From Micromonospora purpureochromogenes (lineage in GTDB: Bacteria > Actinomycetota > Actinomycetes > Mycobacteriales > Micromonosporaceae): a stretch of 64,000 bases of DNA. A model generated the notes under the pieces. That model had not been told where the DNA came from. It worked only from the letters and a program-made list of their open reading frames with translations, and ran no database searches. Of the stretch, positions 33,626-41,978 are shown piece by piece. A program made the position numbers and the translations under genes. Position 1 is the stretch's first letter; the number at the start of each line of letters is the position of its first letter. The stretch is from contig NZ_LT607410.1 of the NCBI RefSeq assembly GCF_900091515.1, positions 3,038,001 to 3,102,000 on the forward strand. The letters run 5' to 3'.

Positions 33626-33904
33626 TCACTCCTGCTCACCCAGATAGCGTGCCGCCTCCGTACGGAGCCCGGCGGGAGCCGCCCGCCAGACGGGTAGCGC
33701 CATGAATCGGCGCAGCTCCCGACGCCGCTCCTCGTCGGAGGCGGAGGGTGTCACGCCCAGCACCGGCCACAGCTCCCCCAGGGACCGGGCGGGCAGGTTC
33801 CATCCGGTGGTCCGCAGCCAGTCCTCGTTCCGGCCCGCCGTCGCCACGTCGACCTGCTGCGGTCCGAACATCCGCACCGCCTCGACGACCAGGCCCGCCT
33901 CCAC
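33626..33904 (-). CDS. Hypothetical protein, probably N-terminally truncated
   Basis: A frame of 92 residues from a GTG at 33904 to a stop at 33626, predicted helical and soluble (ITAGRNEDWL-like and ERRRELRRFMALPVWR segments). Protein-like sequence (WDQAVIPQGSLQRPEALDRI) continues upstream in the same frame to about 34020 but contains no ATG, GTG or TTG start; the next in-frame stop upstream is at about 34067. The likely reading is a gene that lost its start, perhaps when the neighbouring secreted-protein gene was placed there. A CTG start near a GGAGG at about 33950 is an alternative. Function not recognised. Confidence 0.45.
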   Translation of the reverse strand: MEAGLVVEAVRMFGPQQVDVATAGRNEDWLRTTGWNLPARSLGELWPVLGVTPSASDEERRRELRRFMALPVWRAAPAGLRTEAARYLGEQE

Positions 33905-34089
33905 CGCCGCACGAGCCTGCCCGACGAGCTGGTCGAGCTCGATCCGGTCCAGCGCCTCCGGTCTTTGTAACGATCCCTGCGGGATGACCGCCTGATCCCA
34001 TGACGCGACGATCTTGTTCGCGTACCCGGCACCGGCTCGCCGCCGGCACGCCGTGGGATCACGGGGTTACCACCGAAGGGAGACCGCAC

Positions 34090-35742
34090 GTGCGGTTCCG
34101 CACAGTGATCGGCTCAGTCCTGGCATCGACGATGGCCGCAGCGGCCGGCCTCGTCGCCACCACCGCACCCGCCGCCGCCCGGGACACCGCCACGCTCATT
34201 CCCGGCGTCACCCAGCTCGTCGACACGGCAGCCGGCGGCGGGCGGGTCTTCGTCTCCACGACCGACCGGATCGTGGTCGCCGACGCCAGTGGCACGCTCA
34301 CCGGCACCATCACCGGCCTGGCCAGCCCGACCGGCCTGGCGATCACGCCCGACGGCAGCCGGGTCTACGCGGCGCTCTCCGGCTCCAACGAGATCGCCGA
34401 GATCGACGCCGCCACCCTCGCCGTCACCCGGCGGATCGACCTGTCCGCGTACCCGTCCCCCACCAACCTGTCGCTGGACGGCGACCGACTCTGGGTGGGC
34501 TACGGCGTGAAGGGCAGCTTCGTCGGCGGCGTCCTCAGCCTCGACCTGTCCGCCGCGGCATCCGCGCCGGTCCAGGTCGCCGACCGGATGTACGGCGCGC
34601 CGCTGGTCGCGGGAGCCGGCACCACGGTCGCCACCGGCGAGTCCGGCCTCAGCCCTAGCAACTTGCGGGTGTACGACGTGAGCACGACACCGGCGACGCT
34701 ACGCGGCATCATCGACGGCTCCGCCAACGGTCTGTGGGACCTGAACGACCTCACCATCACGCCGGACGGCGCGCAGGCGATCACCGTCTTCCCCGGCTCT
34801 GGCCTGGACGTGTGGGACACCACCACGCTGACCAAGGTCCGCACCTACGGTTCCCGGTCGGAGTACCCGGGCGCCCCGCGGTCCGTCGTTCGCAGCGCGG
34901 ACGGCGCATACCTCGCCGCCGCCTTCGACGGCGACACCTACGGCCCCTACGCCGCCGTGTACGACTCGGCCAGCGCCACCCGCACCTACCAGACCACCAT
35001 CACGAACAACGCCACGCTGGTCGCCGGCAGCCTCTCCGTCATGGGCCACGACCTCTTCGCCCTGCAGGAGGACCGGCAGCGCAACCGGTACTACCTGTGG
35101 CGGGTGGAGGGGGCCACCCTGCAGGCGTCCACGCTGACCCTCTCCCCGGCCGGCACGGCGACCGCGCTCGACCCGTTCCCCCTGACCGGCCGGCTCACCC
35201 TCCCCGACGGCACCGCCCCCGGCGAGCAGCCGATCGAGATCAGCCGCACCCTGCCCGACGGCACCACGGCGGTCGTCGGCACCGTCAGCACCGCCGCGGA
35301 CGGCACCTTCACCGCCACGGACACCCCGCCGGTCGGTGGCAGCGTCAGCTACACCGCGATCTGGGACGGCAGCCCGACCGTCCGCTGGTCGAAGACCACC
35401 ACCAAGGTCGACGTGGCGACGCATGCCACCTCGCTGACCCTGACCGGTCCCACCACTGGGAACGCCAGCAGGTCGCTCACCCTCACCGGCCGGCTGAGCA
35501 CCGCCGGCGACGTCCCCACCCCGGCCGGGTCGGTTGCGGTGTGGCGGGTGGTCACCAACCGCAACGGCACCACGGTCCTGGACCTGGCCCCGGCGACGCT
35601 CGCCGCCGACGGCTCGTTCACCATCACCGACACGCCCCCGGTGGGCGGCACGTACACGTACCACGCCCGGTACGACGGCAACGCCACGTTCTCGCTCTCG
35701 CACGTCGCCTACGACGTCGTGATTCGGGGTGGCGCCGGCTGA
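34090..35742 (+). CDS. Secreted beta-propeller protein with C-terminal Ig-like repeats
   Basis: A 550-residue secreted protein. A signal peptide (VIGSVLASTMAAAAGLVATTAPAAA) precedes a YVTN-type propeller (ITGLASPTGLAITPDGSRVY, LTITPDGAQAITVF, SVVRSADGAYLAAAF), each blade with a P/S-D-G-x-x turn. From about residue 375 two similar Ig-like beta-sandwich modules follow, each ending TDTPPVGG-x-x-x-Y. The GTG at 34090 follows GAAGGGAG. The surface-adhesin or matrix role is inferred from architecture. No partner gene is adjacent, and it lies in the mosaic region next to gene fragments. Confidence 0.8.
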   Translation: MRFRTVIGSVLASTMAAAAGLVATTAPAAARDTATLIPGVTQLVDTAAGGGRVFVSTTDRIVVADASGTLTGTITGLASPTGLAITPDGSRVYAALSGSNEIAEIDAATLAVTRRIDLSAYPSPTNLSLDGDRLWVGYGVKGSFVGGVLSLDLSAAASAPVQVADRMYGAPLVAGAGTTVATGESGLSPSNLRVYDVSTTPATLRGIIDGSANGLWDLNDLTITPDGAQAITVFPGSGLDVWDTTTLTKVRTYGSRSEYPGAPRSVVRSADGAYLAAAFDGDTYGPYAAVYDSASATRTYQTTITNNATLVAGSLSVMGHDLFALQEDRQRNRYYLWRVEGATLQASTLTLSPAGTATALDPFPLTGRLTLPDGTAPGEQPIEISRTLPDGTTAVVGTVSTAADGTFTATDTPPVGGSVSYTAIWDGSPTVRWSKTTTKVDVATHATSLTLTGPTTGNASRSLTLTGRLSTAGDVPTPAGSVAVWRVVTNRNGTTVLDLAPATLAADGSFTITDTPPVGGTYTYHARYDGNATFSLSHVAYDVVIRGGAG

Positions 35743-35758
35743 CCCGGTGAGCCGTGAT

Positions 35759-35791
35759 GGCGCCCGTCCGGCCCAACACCGGACGGGCGCC
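35759..35791 (+). terminator. Terminator after the beta-propeller gene
   Basis: A perfect 13-base stem (GGCGCCCGTCCGG at 35759-35771 with its complement at 35779-35791) and seven-base loop, 16 bases after the stop. Confidence 0.75.
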
Positions 35792-36785
35792 ACCGTCACC
35801 CCCCGACGACCATCGCGAAGATGGTCCGTGGGCTGTGGGTTGTTCAACCTGTCACCCGACGGCCACTCCGACGGTCGGACAGGTCGCCCGCCGGGTCGGG
35901 CAGCACGTGCGGCGTCCGCGTCGACGGCGACGCCCCACCGGTCGTCCTCGTACCGCCAGAGCGACACCACCGCCGAACCGCCGTCCGGACGCAGCGGACG
36001 AGACGCCGCGGGGGCCGAGGACTCCGGCCGGGCGGGCTGCTCCGAGTGTCGGCTCTCGCCGAGGATTTCAGTTGGCGGGCCGCCGACCTGCGGAGTGAAA
36101 TGTCGCCCCACCCCGTGTCACCGAAGATCGTCCCGCTGAGCATTTCAGTGCGCACACAGGCTGCCACGCCCATGGCCCGACCCCGGACCGCCGCCCCCGG
36201 GCAGGGAGCTGCCGGAGAATCTTGGTCACCACCCTTCACGTTCAGCCCCTCGCAACCCATCTACCTCCAGAGCCGCGCGATGCGCGCCCCGACCATCTGC
36301 TCGCGCCGATGCTGCTCGCCAACGCCAACTCCTGGGCGCAGCCGTAGGCCGCACGAGACGGCCGCCTCGTTGGCGTCCGAGGCCGACTGGCCCTGCTCCG
36401 CCGCGCTGGCGGTCGGCCCCATCGCGCCGACCCGACCCACCGGCGTGACAGGAAGTGGCGGCCAGACGCCGAGGGCGGTTGGCGGCACCAGTAGGTCGAT
36501 CCGCGGTCGCAGGACGCGCTACTCGCAGCGGTCTTTTGCCGCGCCCGTGCGGTTCGCAGCAGTCCGGCCGGTGGGCGTATACCGGCATGTCGCGTCGACG
36601 AGTCCGGGCTGTCTCCTGGGTGCGTTCGTACAGGCAGGCGCGCCAGACCGCGGTTGGTCCGGCGGCTTGGGCGACCGGCCTGTCGCCTGGGCCGCCCCGT
36701 AGCACTACGAACTCCGCCTACCGGTGCGGGTGGCTAAGGGCACCTGCCGTCGTGCCTCAGCTCGTCCCAGGAGCAGCGGCGCACG
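35792..36785. other. Decayed, gene-poor stretch
   Basis: About one kilobase with no supportable gene. A short minus-strand frame around 35880-36000 (SAVVSLWRYEDDRWGVAVDADAA) reads like a protein fragment but has no start or family signature and is not continued. Other frames have random composition. Together with the fragments on either side it looks like degraded DNA. Confidence 0.45.
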
Positions 36786-37241
36786 CTATAAGATCACGCG
36801 GACCACGACCGCCCACAGCATGACGGCAACGGCGGTAACCGCGAGCATCAGCAGCGCTTTGAGCGCAGTTGGCATGTCAGTACGAACGATCACGCGGTTG
36901 ACGAGAAGCGCGGGGCAGGCAATGGCGCCACCGATCAGTGAGCCAAGCGCAATGAGCCCGAACGGGAGAACCATCAGCAGTTGAAGCGTGAACGGGATCG
37001 CCGGCCCGGTGCGGTACTTCTCGTCGGCGATGGTGATGGTCGGGTAGGGGTCGAATACCCCGGTGCGTATCCGGGCCGCTACCGAGCCACCATCCGTCGT
37101 CGGCAAGTTGTAGTGGCCGCGACGGGAGCCGATGACTTCGGTGCTCCCCACCGTGACCCCATGCCTGCCGGTCAGGTCGTTCTTGATGTCCAACACCACA
37201 GGTCCCGCGAGCGTGGGGATCTTCAGAGGCTCGGTACGCAT
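36786..37241 (-). CDS. Hypothetical membrane protein of a two-gene unit
   Basis: A 151-residue protein. The N-terminal ~85 residues are a soluble beta-rich domain (VVLDIKNDLTGRHGVTVGSTEV, YPTITIADEKYRTGPA), followed by two hydrophobic segments (FTLQLLMVLPFGLIALGSLIGGAIA and ALKALLMLAVTAVAVMLWAVVV). The ATG at 37241 begins 11 bases after the stop of the upstream gene, so the two form one unit. The sequence is less G+C-rich than the neighbours. No family is recognised. Confidence 0.65.
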   Translation of the reverse strand: MRTEPLKIPTLAGPVVLDIKNDLTGRHGVTVGSTEVIGSRRGHYNLPTTDGGSVAARIRTGVFDPYPTITIADEKYRTGPAIPFTLQLLMVLPFGLIALGSLIGGAIACPALLVNRVIVRTDMPTALKALLMLAVTAVAVMLWAVVVRVIL

Positions 37242-37252
37242 GGGCAGCAAGG

Positions 37253-37624
37253 CTAGAGCCTTCCGTTGGATTTCGTTGCCCTTGGCCGCCTCGTCGGACG
37301 CCGCGTGAGCACATGGTCGATAAACAGCCCGGCCAGCGCCGCACCCTCGTCGGAGGCGGCAGCATCGACGAAATCCTGGGTCCACGCCAGTTCGCAGGGA
37401 ATCGCGCCGCAGACCACTGGCACCTGGGACCGCATCTGCTCAACGGCGGCCGCGGCGGCGAGGACCTGCTCCACGGTGCCCTCGGCTGCGATCCGGTCGG
37501 CCAGCTCGTCCGCGGCCGCGGTGATGCGCTCGAGCTCCTCCTCGCCCGGCCGGTACCACTCGAAGGCCGGGGTCTGCGGTGCGCCGGCGGGCCACACCTT
37601 CGGGGAGCCAAGGCTGACCGCCAC
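37253..37624 (-). CDS. Hypothetical soluble protein of a two-gene unit
   Basis: A 123-residue helical, acidic protein. FEWYRPGEEELERITAAADELADRIAAEGTVEQVL suggests a long amphipathic helix or coiled segment, followed by a Cys-containing stretch (PVVCGAIPCELAW) and a basic tail ending RRPTRRPRATKSNG. It is followed by the membrane protein after 11 bases. Neither gene resembles a known family. The pair is inserted between a secreted-protein gene and the truncated discoidin gene. Confidence 0.6.
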   Translation of the reverse strand: MAVSLGSPKVWPAGAPQTPAFEWYRPGEEELERITAAADELADRIAAEGTVEQVLAAAAAVEQMRSQVPVVCGAIPCELAWTQDFVDAAASDEGAALAGLFIDHVLTRRPTRRPRATKSNGRL

Positions 37625-37802
37625 CTCCTGGCAGGAGCCGTCGCCGGCGCGGCAGCGAAGACCACACCGTGCGGCTGTGGAAGGTAGTGCGCACCTCGCG
37701 CCAAAAGCACGGCTCAGGTTGCGACCGAAATGCCAGGTGAAGTGCTGGAACTTATACCGAAAAGAATCTTGAGGTGCCGAACTTCTCGGTGAGAACCGAC
37801 AG

Positions 37803-38589
37803 GGAGAGCGCCAACGGCGCCTTCCCGCAGACGCTGACCGTCGACCTCGGCGCGGCGGTGAACACCGACCGGGTCGTGCTGAAACTGCCCGCGGGCTGGG
37901 AGACCCGCACCCAGACGCTCTCGATCGCCGGCTCGACGGACGGCGCGGCGTACTCGACGGTCGTCGGGCCGGCCCGGTACACGTTCAACCCGGCCACCGG
38001 CAACACCGTGTCGATCACCCTGCCGGCCGGCAGCCGGCGCTTCCTGCGGCTGAGCTTTGCCGGCAACACCGGGTGGCCGGCGGGCCAGGTCGCCGAGTTC
38101 GAGGTGTACGGCGGCGGCACGACCACGCCGCCGACGACCACGCCGCCGCCCACCACCACCCCGCCGCCGTCGGGGAACCTGGCGCTGGGCCGGCCGGTCA
38201 CCGAGACCAGCCACGCCGACGTGTACGGCGCCGGCAACGCGGTCGACGGCAACCCGGCCACCTACTGGGAGAGCGCCAACAACGCCTTTCCGCAGTCGCT
38301 CACCGTCGACCTGGGCGCCGCCCGTTCGGTGTCCCGGGTGGTGCTGAGGCTGCCGCCGGTGATGGCCTGGCAGACCCGTACCCAGACCCTCGCGGTCCTC
38401 GGCTCGACGGACGGCGCGACGTTCACCACGCTGAAGCCCTCGGCCGGGTACACCTTCAACCCGGCGACCGGCAACACGGTCACCATCAGCTTCCCCGCCA
38501 CCACCCAGCGGCACCTGAGGTTGACCTTCACCGGCAACACCGCCTGGCCCGCCGGCCAGGTCTCCGAGTTCGAGGTCCACGCCGCCTGA
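37803..38589 (+). pseudogene. 3' fragment of a secreted protein with two discoidin-type (F5/8) domains
   Basis: The frame encodes the last two thirds of one discoidin/F5-8 type C domain, a Thr/Pro linker (TTTPPTTTPPPTTTPPP) and one complete second domain (GNLALGRPVTETSHADVYG to SEFEVHAA). The first domain begins abruptly at its internal ESANGAFPQTLTVDLG; the second has the same element preceded by its full N-terminal half. Homology between the copies stops at about base 37803, and no signal peptide or ribosome site is present. It is therefore the 3' end of a larger carbohydrate-binding or glycosidase gene that lost its 5' part. A GTG at 37774 could start translation but is not convincing. Confidence 0.75.
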
Positions 38590-38714
38590 CGGCGCCCGTC
38601 TCCGGGCCGGTCGGCCGTCCCCGCGACCCGGCCGGCCCGGCAGCTCCACCCCGCCGGGGCAGCCCCCGCCCTCCGGCGGGCACCACCACCCCCGAGAGAA
38701 GGTGCAGCTCCGCC

Positions 38715-38900
38715 ATGCCCGGAAACAGCACGAGACGACGTGCCCCCGGCCGGTGGCTGACCGCCGGCCTGCTGGCCACCGCACTCACCGCCGTCCGGCG
38801 GCGTCCGGTCGCGCGGGTCCGGCCGGGCTCCGCGTCCCGGCCCGGCGGTCCCCCGGCGTCGCTCACCCGCGTGGCGCCGCCGGCCCACCGCGCGGGGCGG
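38715..38900 (+). pseudogene. 5' fragment of a secreted-protein gene
   Basis: GAGAGAAGG before an ATG at 38715 opens a typical export signal (MPGNSTRRRAPGRWLTAGLL), but after LLATALTAV at about residue 27 the frame turns into Arg/Pro-rich noise and runs into the oppositely oriented small genes. It looks like the start of a secreted-protein gene whose body has been deleted or frameshifted. Confidence 0.4.
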
Positions 38901-38906
38901 GTCCGG

Positions 38907-39140
38907 TCAGGACCACACCCGGTGCGGTACCCAGCCGAGGAACCGGTCGCGCAGGTCGGCGGGATTGGCCGTGAGGTCCTGGGTGGCCGAGGTCAGGCAG
39001 GTCGCGAGGTACACCCGCAGGTTGGTCGACTGCTGCCGGTACTCGTCGAGCAGGATCTGCCGTCGGCTCGGGCAGGGCCATTCGCGCCCGCAGTCGCGGC
39101 ACTGCCACGACGGACTCACCGGCTCATGTGGATCGGGCAT
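38907..39140 (-). CDS. Small Cys-motif protein
   Basis: A 77-residue protein with WQCRDCGREWPCPSRR near its start; the CxxC followed by a third Cys resembles a zinc knuckle. A helical region (ILLDEYRQQSTNLRVYLATCLTSATQDL) follows, ending in RFLGWVP. Small proteins with this CRDCGREWPC signature are common in actinomycetes, often beside regulatory genes and sometimes labelled flavin reductase-like, but no function is established to my knowledge. The ATG overlaps the end of the upstream gene by 17 bases. Confidence 0.65.
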   Translation of the reverse strand: MPDPHEPVSPSWQCRDCGREWPCPSRRQILLDEYRQQSTNLRVYLATCLTSATQDLTANPADLRDRFLGWVPHRVWS

Positions 39141-39426
39141 CGGTCTCCGATCTCGGTGCTGCTGTGAACGATTCTCGGACATTCGGCCCGCCAATCCCAC
39201 CGCCGATGAGTCCCATTCCCAGGACGAGCGGCTGATGGCCGGTGATGGGCCTGGCTCGTTGCGGCCCGCCCGACCAGGTGCTGCGGGGCGGCGCGGACTG
39301 GCGAGGGCCGGTGGAATCATCGGCCGGGGGTGCGGCGAGATCCGATGGGTGAGGATCGGGCCGGTCCGGGTGGACCATCCGGGTCCGCTCCGCGGTCTCC
39401 AGGTCCCACAGCAGGTGGTCGTTCAA
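39124..39426 (-). CDS. Hypothetical 100-residue protein
   Basis: A frame from a TTG at 39426 to a stop at 39124, overlapping the next gene by 17 bases. It begins with a helix-like LLWDLETAERTRMVH, then a Pro/Asp-rich low-complexity stretch and a short hydrophobic Gly-rich segment (PLVLGMGLIGGGIGG). The ribosome site is poor. The overlap with the Cys-motif gene supports it, but low complexity lowers confidence; it could be a decayed remnant. Confidence 0.4.
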   Translation of the reverse strand: MNDHLLWDLETAERTRMVHPDRPDPHPSDLAAPPADDSTGPRQSAPPRSTWSGGPQRARPITGHQPLVLGMGLIGGGIGGPNVRESFTAAPRSETDARST

Positions 39427-39716
39427 GGCGGTGCGCTACAGGTGATCGCACGCGGGGGTCACGGCACCAGCCGGGCCCGGCCAGTCACTGCACGACGCTG
39501 CGCGACACCTCGACGATAGCCACGGGTAAAGGACGAAACCCCAGTTCAGAGGCCATATGATCTCCGCTTCGCGGAGTGCTGAGCGGGCGGCTGTCCTCGA
39601 TCTGACTCCGCGGGGCGCGGCCGGGGTGCCTGTCCGCCGCCAGGGCGGCGCGGATGGCCGGCGCGGCCCGCCGGGCGCGCCGGGCGACGTCGGCGGTGCC
39701 GGGCCGGCCCCGGGCG
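39427..39716. other. Intergenic region before the NYN-domain gene
   Basis: About 290 bases with no supported gene. A 6-base stem around CTCCGCTTCGCGGAG near 39571 may be a hairpin. A possible 23-codon minus-strand frame starts at 39556 after a GGAG but resembles nothing known. Confidence 0.4.
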
Positions 39717-39729
39717 TAGGCTGACCTGC
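39717..39729 (+). promoter_or_regulatory. -10 element of a leaderless promoter (NYN-domain gene)
   Basis: TAGGCT at 39717-39722 is seven bases before the GTG start at 39730; no Shine-Dalgarno is present. Confidence 0.45.
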
Positions 39730-40815
39730 GTGGATCACGAAGACCGGATCGCCCTGTTCCTCGACTACGAGAACCTCGCGCTGGGGGCGCGCGACCACCG
39801 CGGCGGCATGGCCTTTGACTTCCGCCCCATCGCCGACGCCCTCGCCGAGCGGGGCCGGGTGGTCGTGCGGCGGGCGTACGCGGACTGGTCGTACTTCGAC
39901 GAGGACCGCCGGATGCTCACCCGGTCGCACGTCGAGCTCATCGAGATACCTCAGCGCATGGGCGCCTCCCGCAAGAACGCCGCCGACATCAAGATGGCGG
40001 TGGACGCGGTGGAGTTGGCCTTCGAGCGCGAGTACATCTCGACGTTCGTGATCTGCACCGGCGACAGCGACTTCACTCCGCTGGTCCACAAGCTCCGCGA
40101 GCTCAACAAGCGGGTGATCGGCGTCGGGGTGGAGAAGTCCACCTCCGCCCTGCTGCCGCCGGCCTGCGACGAATTCCTCTACTACGACCGGCTGGAGGGG
40201 GTCGACATCCCGCCGACCCGGGCCCGGCGGGCCCGTCCGGCACGGGTGCCCAGTCCGCAGCAGGTGGAGCAGGAACAGGTCGAGCAGGAACCCGAGCCCC
40301 AGGCGGCGGTCGAGGAACCGGTCCGCGACGTGGACACCCTCGCGGGGCTGGTGGCCCAGACGGTGGCCGGTCTCCAGGGCAGCTCCGGCGGCGAGGTGAC
40401 CGCGTCGACGTTGAAGCGCACCCTGCTGCGCAAGGACCCGACCTTCAGCGAGTCCGACTACGGGTTCCGCACCTTCGGCGAACTCCTGCGCCACCTCGCC
40501 AAGCAGAACGTGGTCGAGCTGGCGGAGGGCCCGGCCAAGGGCGACCCGGAGGTCTCCCTGCCCGAACACGGCGACCGGGAGGAGGCGTTCGGGCTCCTGC
40601 GCGCCGTGGTCCAGGACCTGGCCGGCGCCGACGGCGCGGCGGCACTGTCCGGCCTGAAGAACCAGCTCCGGCGGGCGCGGCCCGACTTCAGCGAGAAGAA
40701 GCTCGGATACCGCAGCTTCCTCCAGTTCTGCAAGGCGGCCGCCACCAGCGGCGTGGTCCACCTGGAATGGAACGCCGACGCCGACGACTACCTGCTCACC
40801 CCGCAGGCTTCCTGA
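39730..40815 (+). CDS. NYN-domain (LabA-like) protein with two OST-HTH/LOTUS domains
   Basis: A 361-residue protein. Residues 5-160 are a NYN (PIN-like) nuclease fold: RIALFLDYENLAL supplies the first acidic patch, NAADIKMAVDAVE the second and VICTGDSDFTPLV the third, so the Asp cluster for metal-dependent RNA cleavage is present. A Gln/Glu-rich linker leads to two LOTUS domains (FSESDYGFRTFGELLRHLAKQNVVEL at ~240-265 and FSEKKLGYRSFLQFCKAAATSGVVHL at ~318-343), small RNA-binding modules. The combination suggests RNA processing or turnover. The GTG at 39730 has a leaderless-type -10 box. It is monocistronic. Confidence 0.85.
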   Translation: MDHEDRIALFLDYENLALGARDHRGGMAFDFRPIADALAERGRVVVRRAYADWSYFDEDRRMLTRSHVELIEIPQRMGASRKNAADIKMAVDAVELAFEREYISTFVICTGDSDFTPLVHKLRELNKRVIGVGVEKSTSALLPPACDEFLYYDRLEGVDIPPTRARRARPARVPSPQQVEQEQVEQEPEPQAAVEEPVRDVDTLAGLVAQTVAGLQGSSGGEVTASTLKRTLLRKDPTFSESDYGFRTFGELLRHLAKQNVVELAEGPAKGDPEVSLPEHGDREEAFGLLRAVVQDLAGADGAAALSGLKNQLRRARPDFSEKKLGYRSFLQFCKAAATSGVVHLEWNADADDYLLTPQAS

Positions 40816-40884
40816 CCCGGCCGCGTCGGCCGGGACCACCCGCGAACTGACTCCCAGCACCGGGTGGACCCCGCCGACCGGCCC

Positions 40885-41550
40885 TCACCATCTGCGTGGC
40901 GCCTCCCGCGCGTCCTCGCGGATGTGCTGCGCCTCCCCGACGCCCGTGTCGCGGACCGAGGCCACGCCCTGGGCCGCGGTGGACCTGACCTGCTCGGTCG
41001 CCTGGTGGACGGGTTCGCGCAGGTTGTCCTGCACGCCGTGCATCATGCCGCTGGCCTGCTGCTTGAGCTGGTCCGAGTGTTCCATGGCCTGGTGCTTGAC
41101 GCGCTCGGCCAGCTCCCGCTCCTTGTGGCTGGGCCGCAGGAGCGACGAGGCCAGCGCGCCCACCCCGAAGGCGATGAGACCCGCGGCGAGCGGATTGCCC
41201 TCGGCCCGTTCCCGCGAGGCATGGGTGAGGCCCCGCGCCCGCTCGCCGGCGGTGGCGGCGCCGTGCTGCGCCGTACCGGTCAGGTGTTGCGTGGTGTCGG
41301 ACAGCCGGTTGGTGGTGGCCGAGGCCCGCTGCGTCACGCCGGACGCCTGCTGGCTGGCCACGTCCCGCGCGTGCCTGGCGTTGCCCATGATCGCGTCGAC
41401 CATGCGGCTGAGCCGGCCACGGGCCCGGTTCACCGGCGCGGCCGCGATGCGACGCGGGTTGACCCTGTCGGTCAACGCGTCGACGTCGCTGCTCAACTCC
41501 GCTCTGGCTGCCTCGATGTCGTACCGGATCCGGTCCGGATCGGTGGACAT
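40885..41550 (-). CDS. DUF3618-family membrane-associated protein
   Basis: A 221-residue protein. IRYDIEAARAELSSDVDALTDRVNPRRIA is the DUF3618 signature at the N-terminus. A long polar helical region (RARGRLSRMVDAIMGNARHA ... THASRERAEGNPLAAG) precedes one hydrophobic segment (LIAFGVGALASSLL) and a C-terminal amphipathic helix with many Gln and Glu, probably coiled-coil. It is the last gene of a three-gene envelope cassette with the ACT_holin-X protein and another helical protein. The ATG at 41550 has GGGAGACG upstream. Role in envelope stress or membrane organisation is inferred. Confidence 0.82.
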   Translation of the reverse strand: MSTDPDRIRYDIEAARAELSSDVDALTDRVNPRRIAAAPVNRARGRLSRMVDAIMGNARHARDVASQQASGVTQRASATTNRLSDTTQHLTGTAQHGAATAGERARGLTHASRERAEGNPLAAGLIAFGVGALASSLLRPSHKERELAERVKHQAMEHSDQLKQQASGMMHGVQDNLREPVHQATEQVRSTAAQGVASVRDTGVGEAQHIREDAREAPRRW

Positions 41551-41567
41551 GACGTCTCCCTTCGGTT

Positions 41568-41978
41568 TCAGCGGCCTTTGACCGCGTCCGGAATCTCCTG
41601 CGCGGTCTGTCTGGTACGCCCCAGGGCGGTCACCGTTCGTAGCTGCCGGCGCGCCCGGGAGGCGAGCACGGCGCCGATCACCGCCCAGATGATGGCGACG
41701 ATCAACGCGGCCCAGCCCTGGTCCATGACGTTGGACAGCGCCCACCACAGGGCGTGGGACAGGAACACCAGGGTCAGCAGCGCCGCGATCGCCGCGGCGG
41801 CGAACATGGCTGCCACCATGCCGAAGCTGCGTGCCTCCGCCCGCAATTCGGCCTTGGCGAGCTCGACCTCCTTGCGCAGGAGGTAGGAGAAGTTGCGGCT
41901 GGCGTCGGCGAGCAGCTCACCGATGGAGGCCTGGGTCTTGTCCGGACCCCCGCCCGCGCCCATGGGCGATGCGCTCAT
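41568..41978 (-). CDS. ACT_holin-X family (phage-holin-like) membrane protein
   Basis: A 136-residue protein. ASIGELLADASRNFSYLLRKEVELAKAEL is the amphipathic opening of the putative actinobacterial holin-X family. Two membrane spans follow (SFGMVAAMFAAAAIAALLTLVFLSHALWWAL and GWAALIVAIIWAVIGAVLAS) and a basic tail. Despite the name these are chromosomal envelope proteins, not phage lysis genes. It overlaps the upstream gene as ATGA and is followed 17 bases later by the DUF3618 gene. Confidence 0.85.
   Translation of the reverse strand: MSASPMGAGGGPDKTQASIGELLADASRNFSYLLRKEVELAKAELRAEARSFGMVAAMFAAAAIAALLTLVFLSHALWWALSNVMDQGWAALIVAIIWAVIGAVLASRARRQLRTVTALGRTRQTAQEIPDAVKGR

Noticed and set aside
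35821..36702. A 293-codon plus-strand gene in the decayed stretch
   Set aside because: Composition is Arg/Pro/Ser-rich without hydrophobic core or ribosome site; no domain feature.
39485..39556. A 23-codon minus-strand frame starting after GGAG
   Set aside because: Too short, no homologue recognised and no supporting context; listed only as a possibility.
41568..41978. Prophage remnant suggested by the holin-like protein
   Set aside because: The holin-X family is chromosomal and the neighbours are envelope proteins; no capsid, tail, integrase or lysin gene is present.
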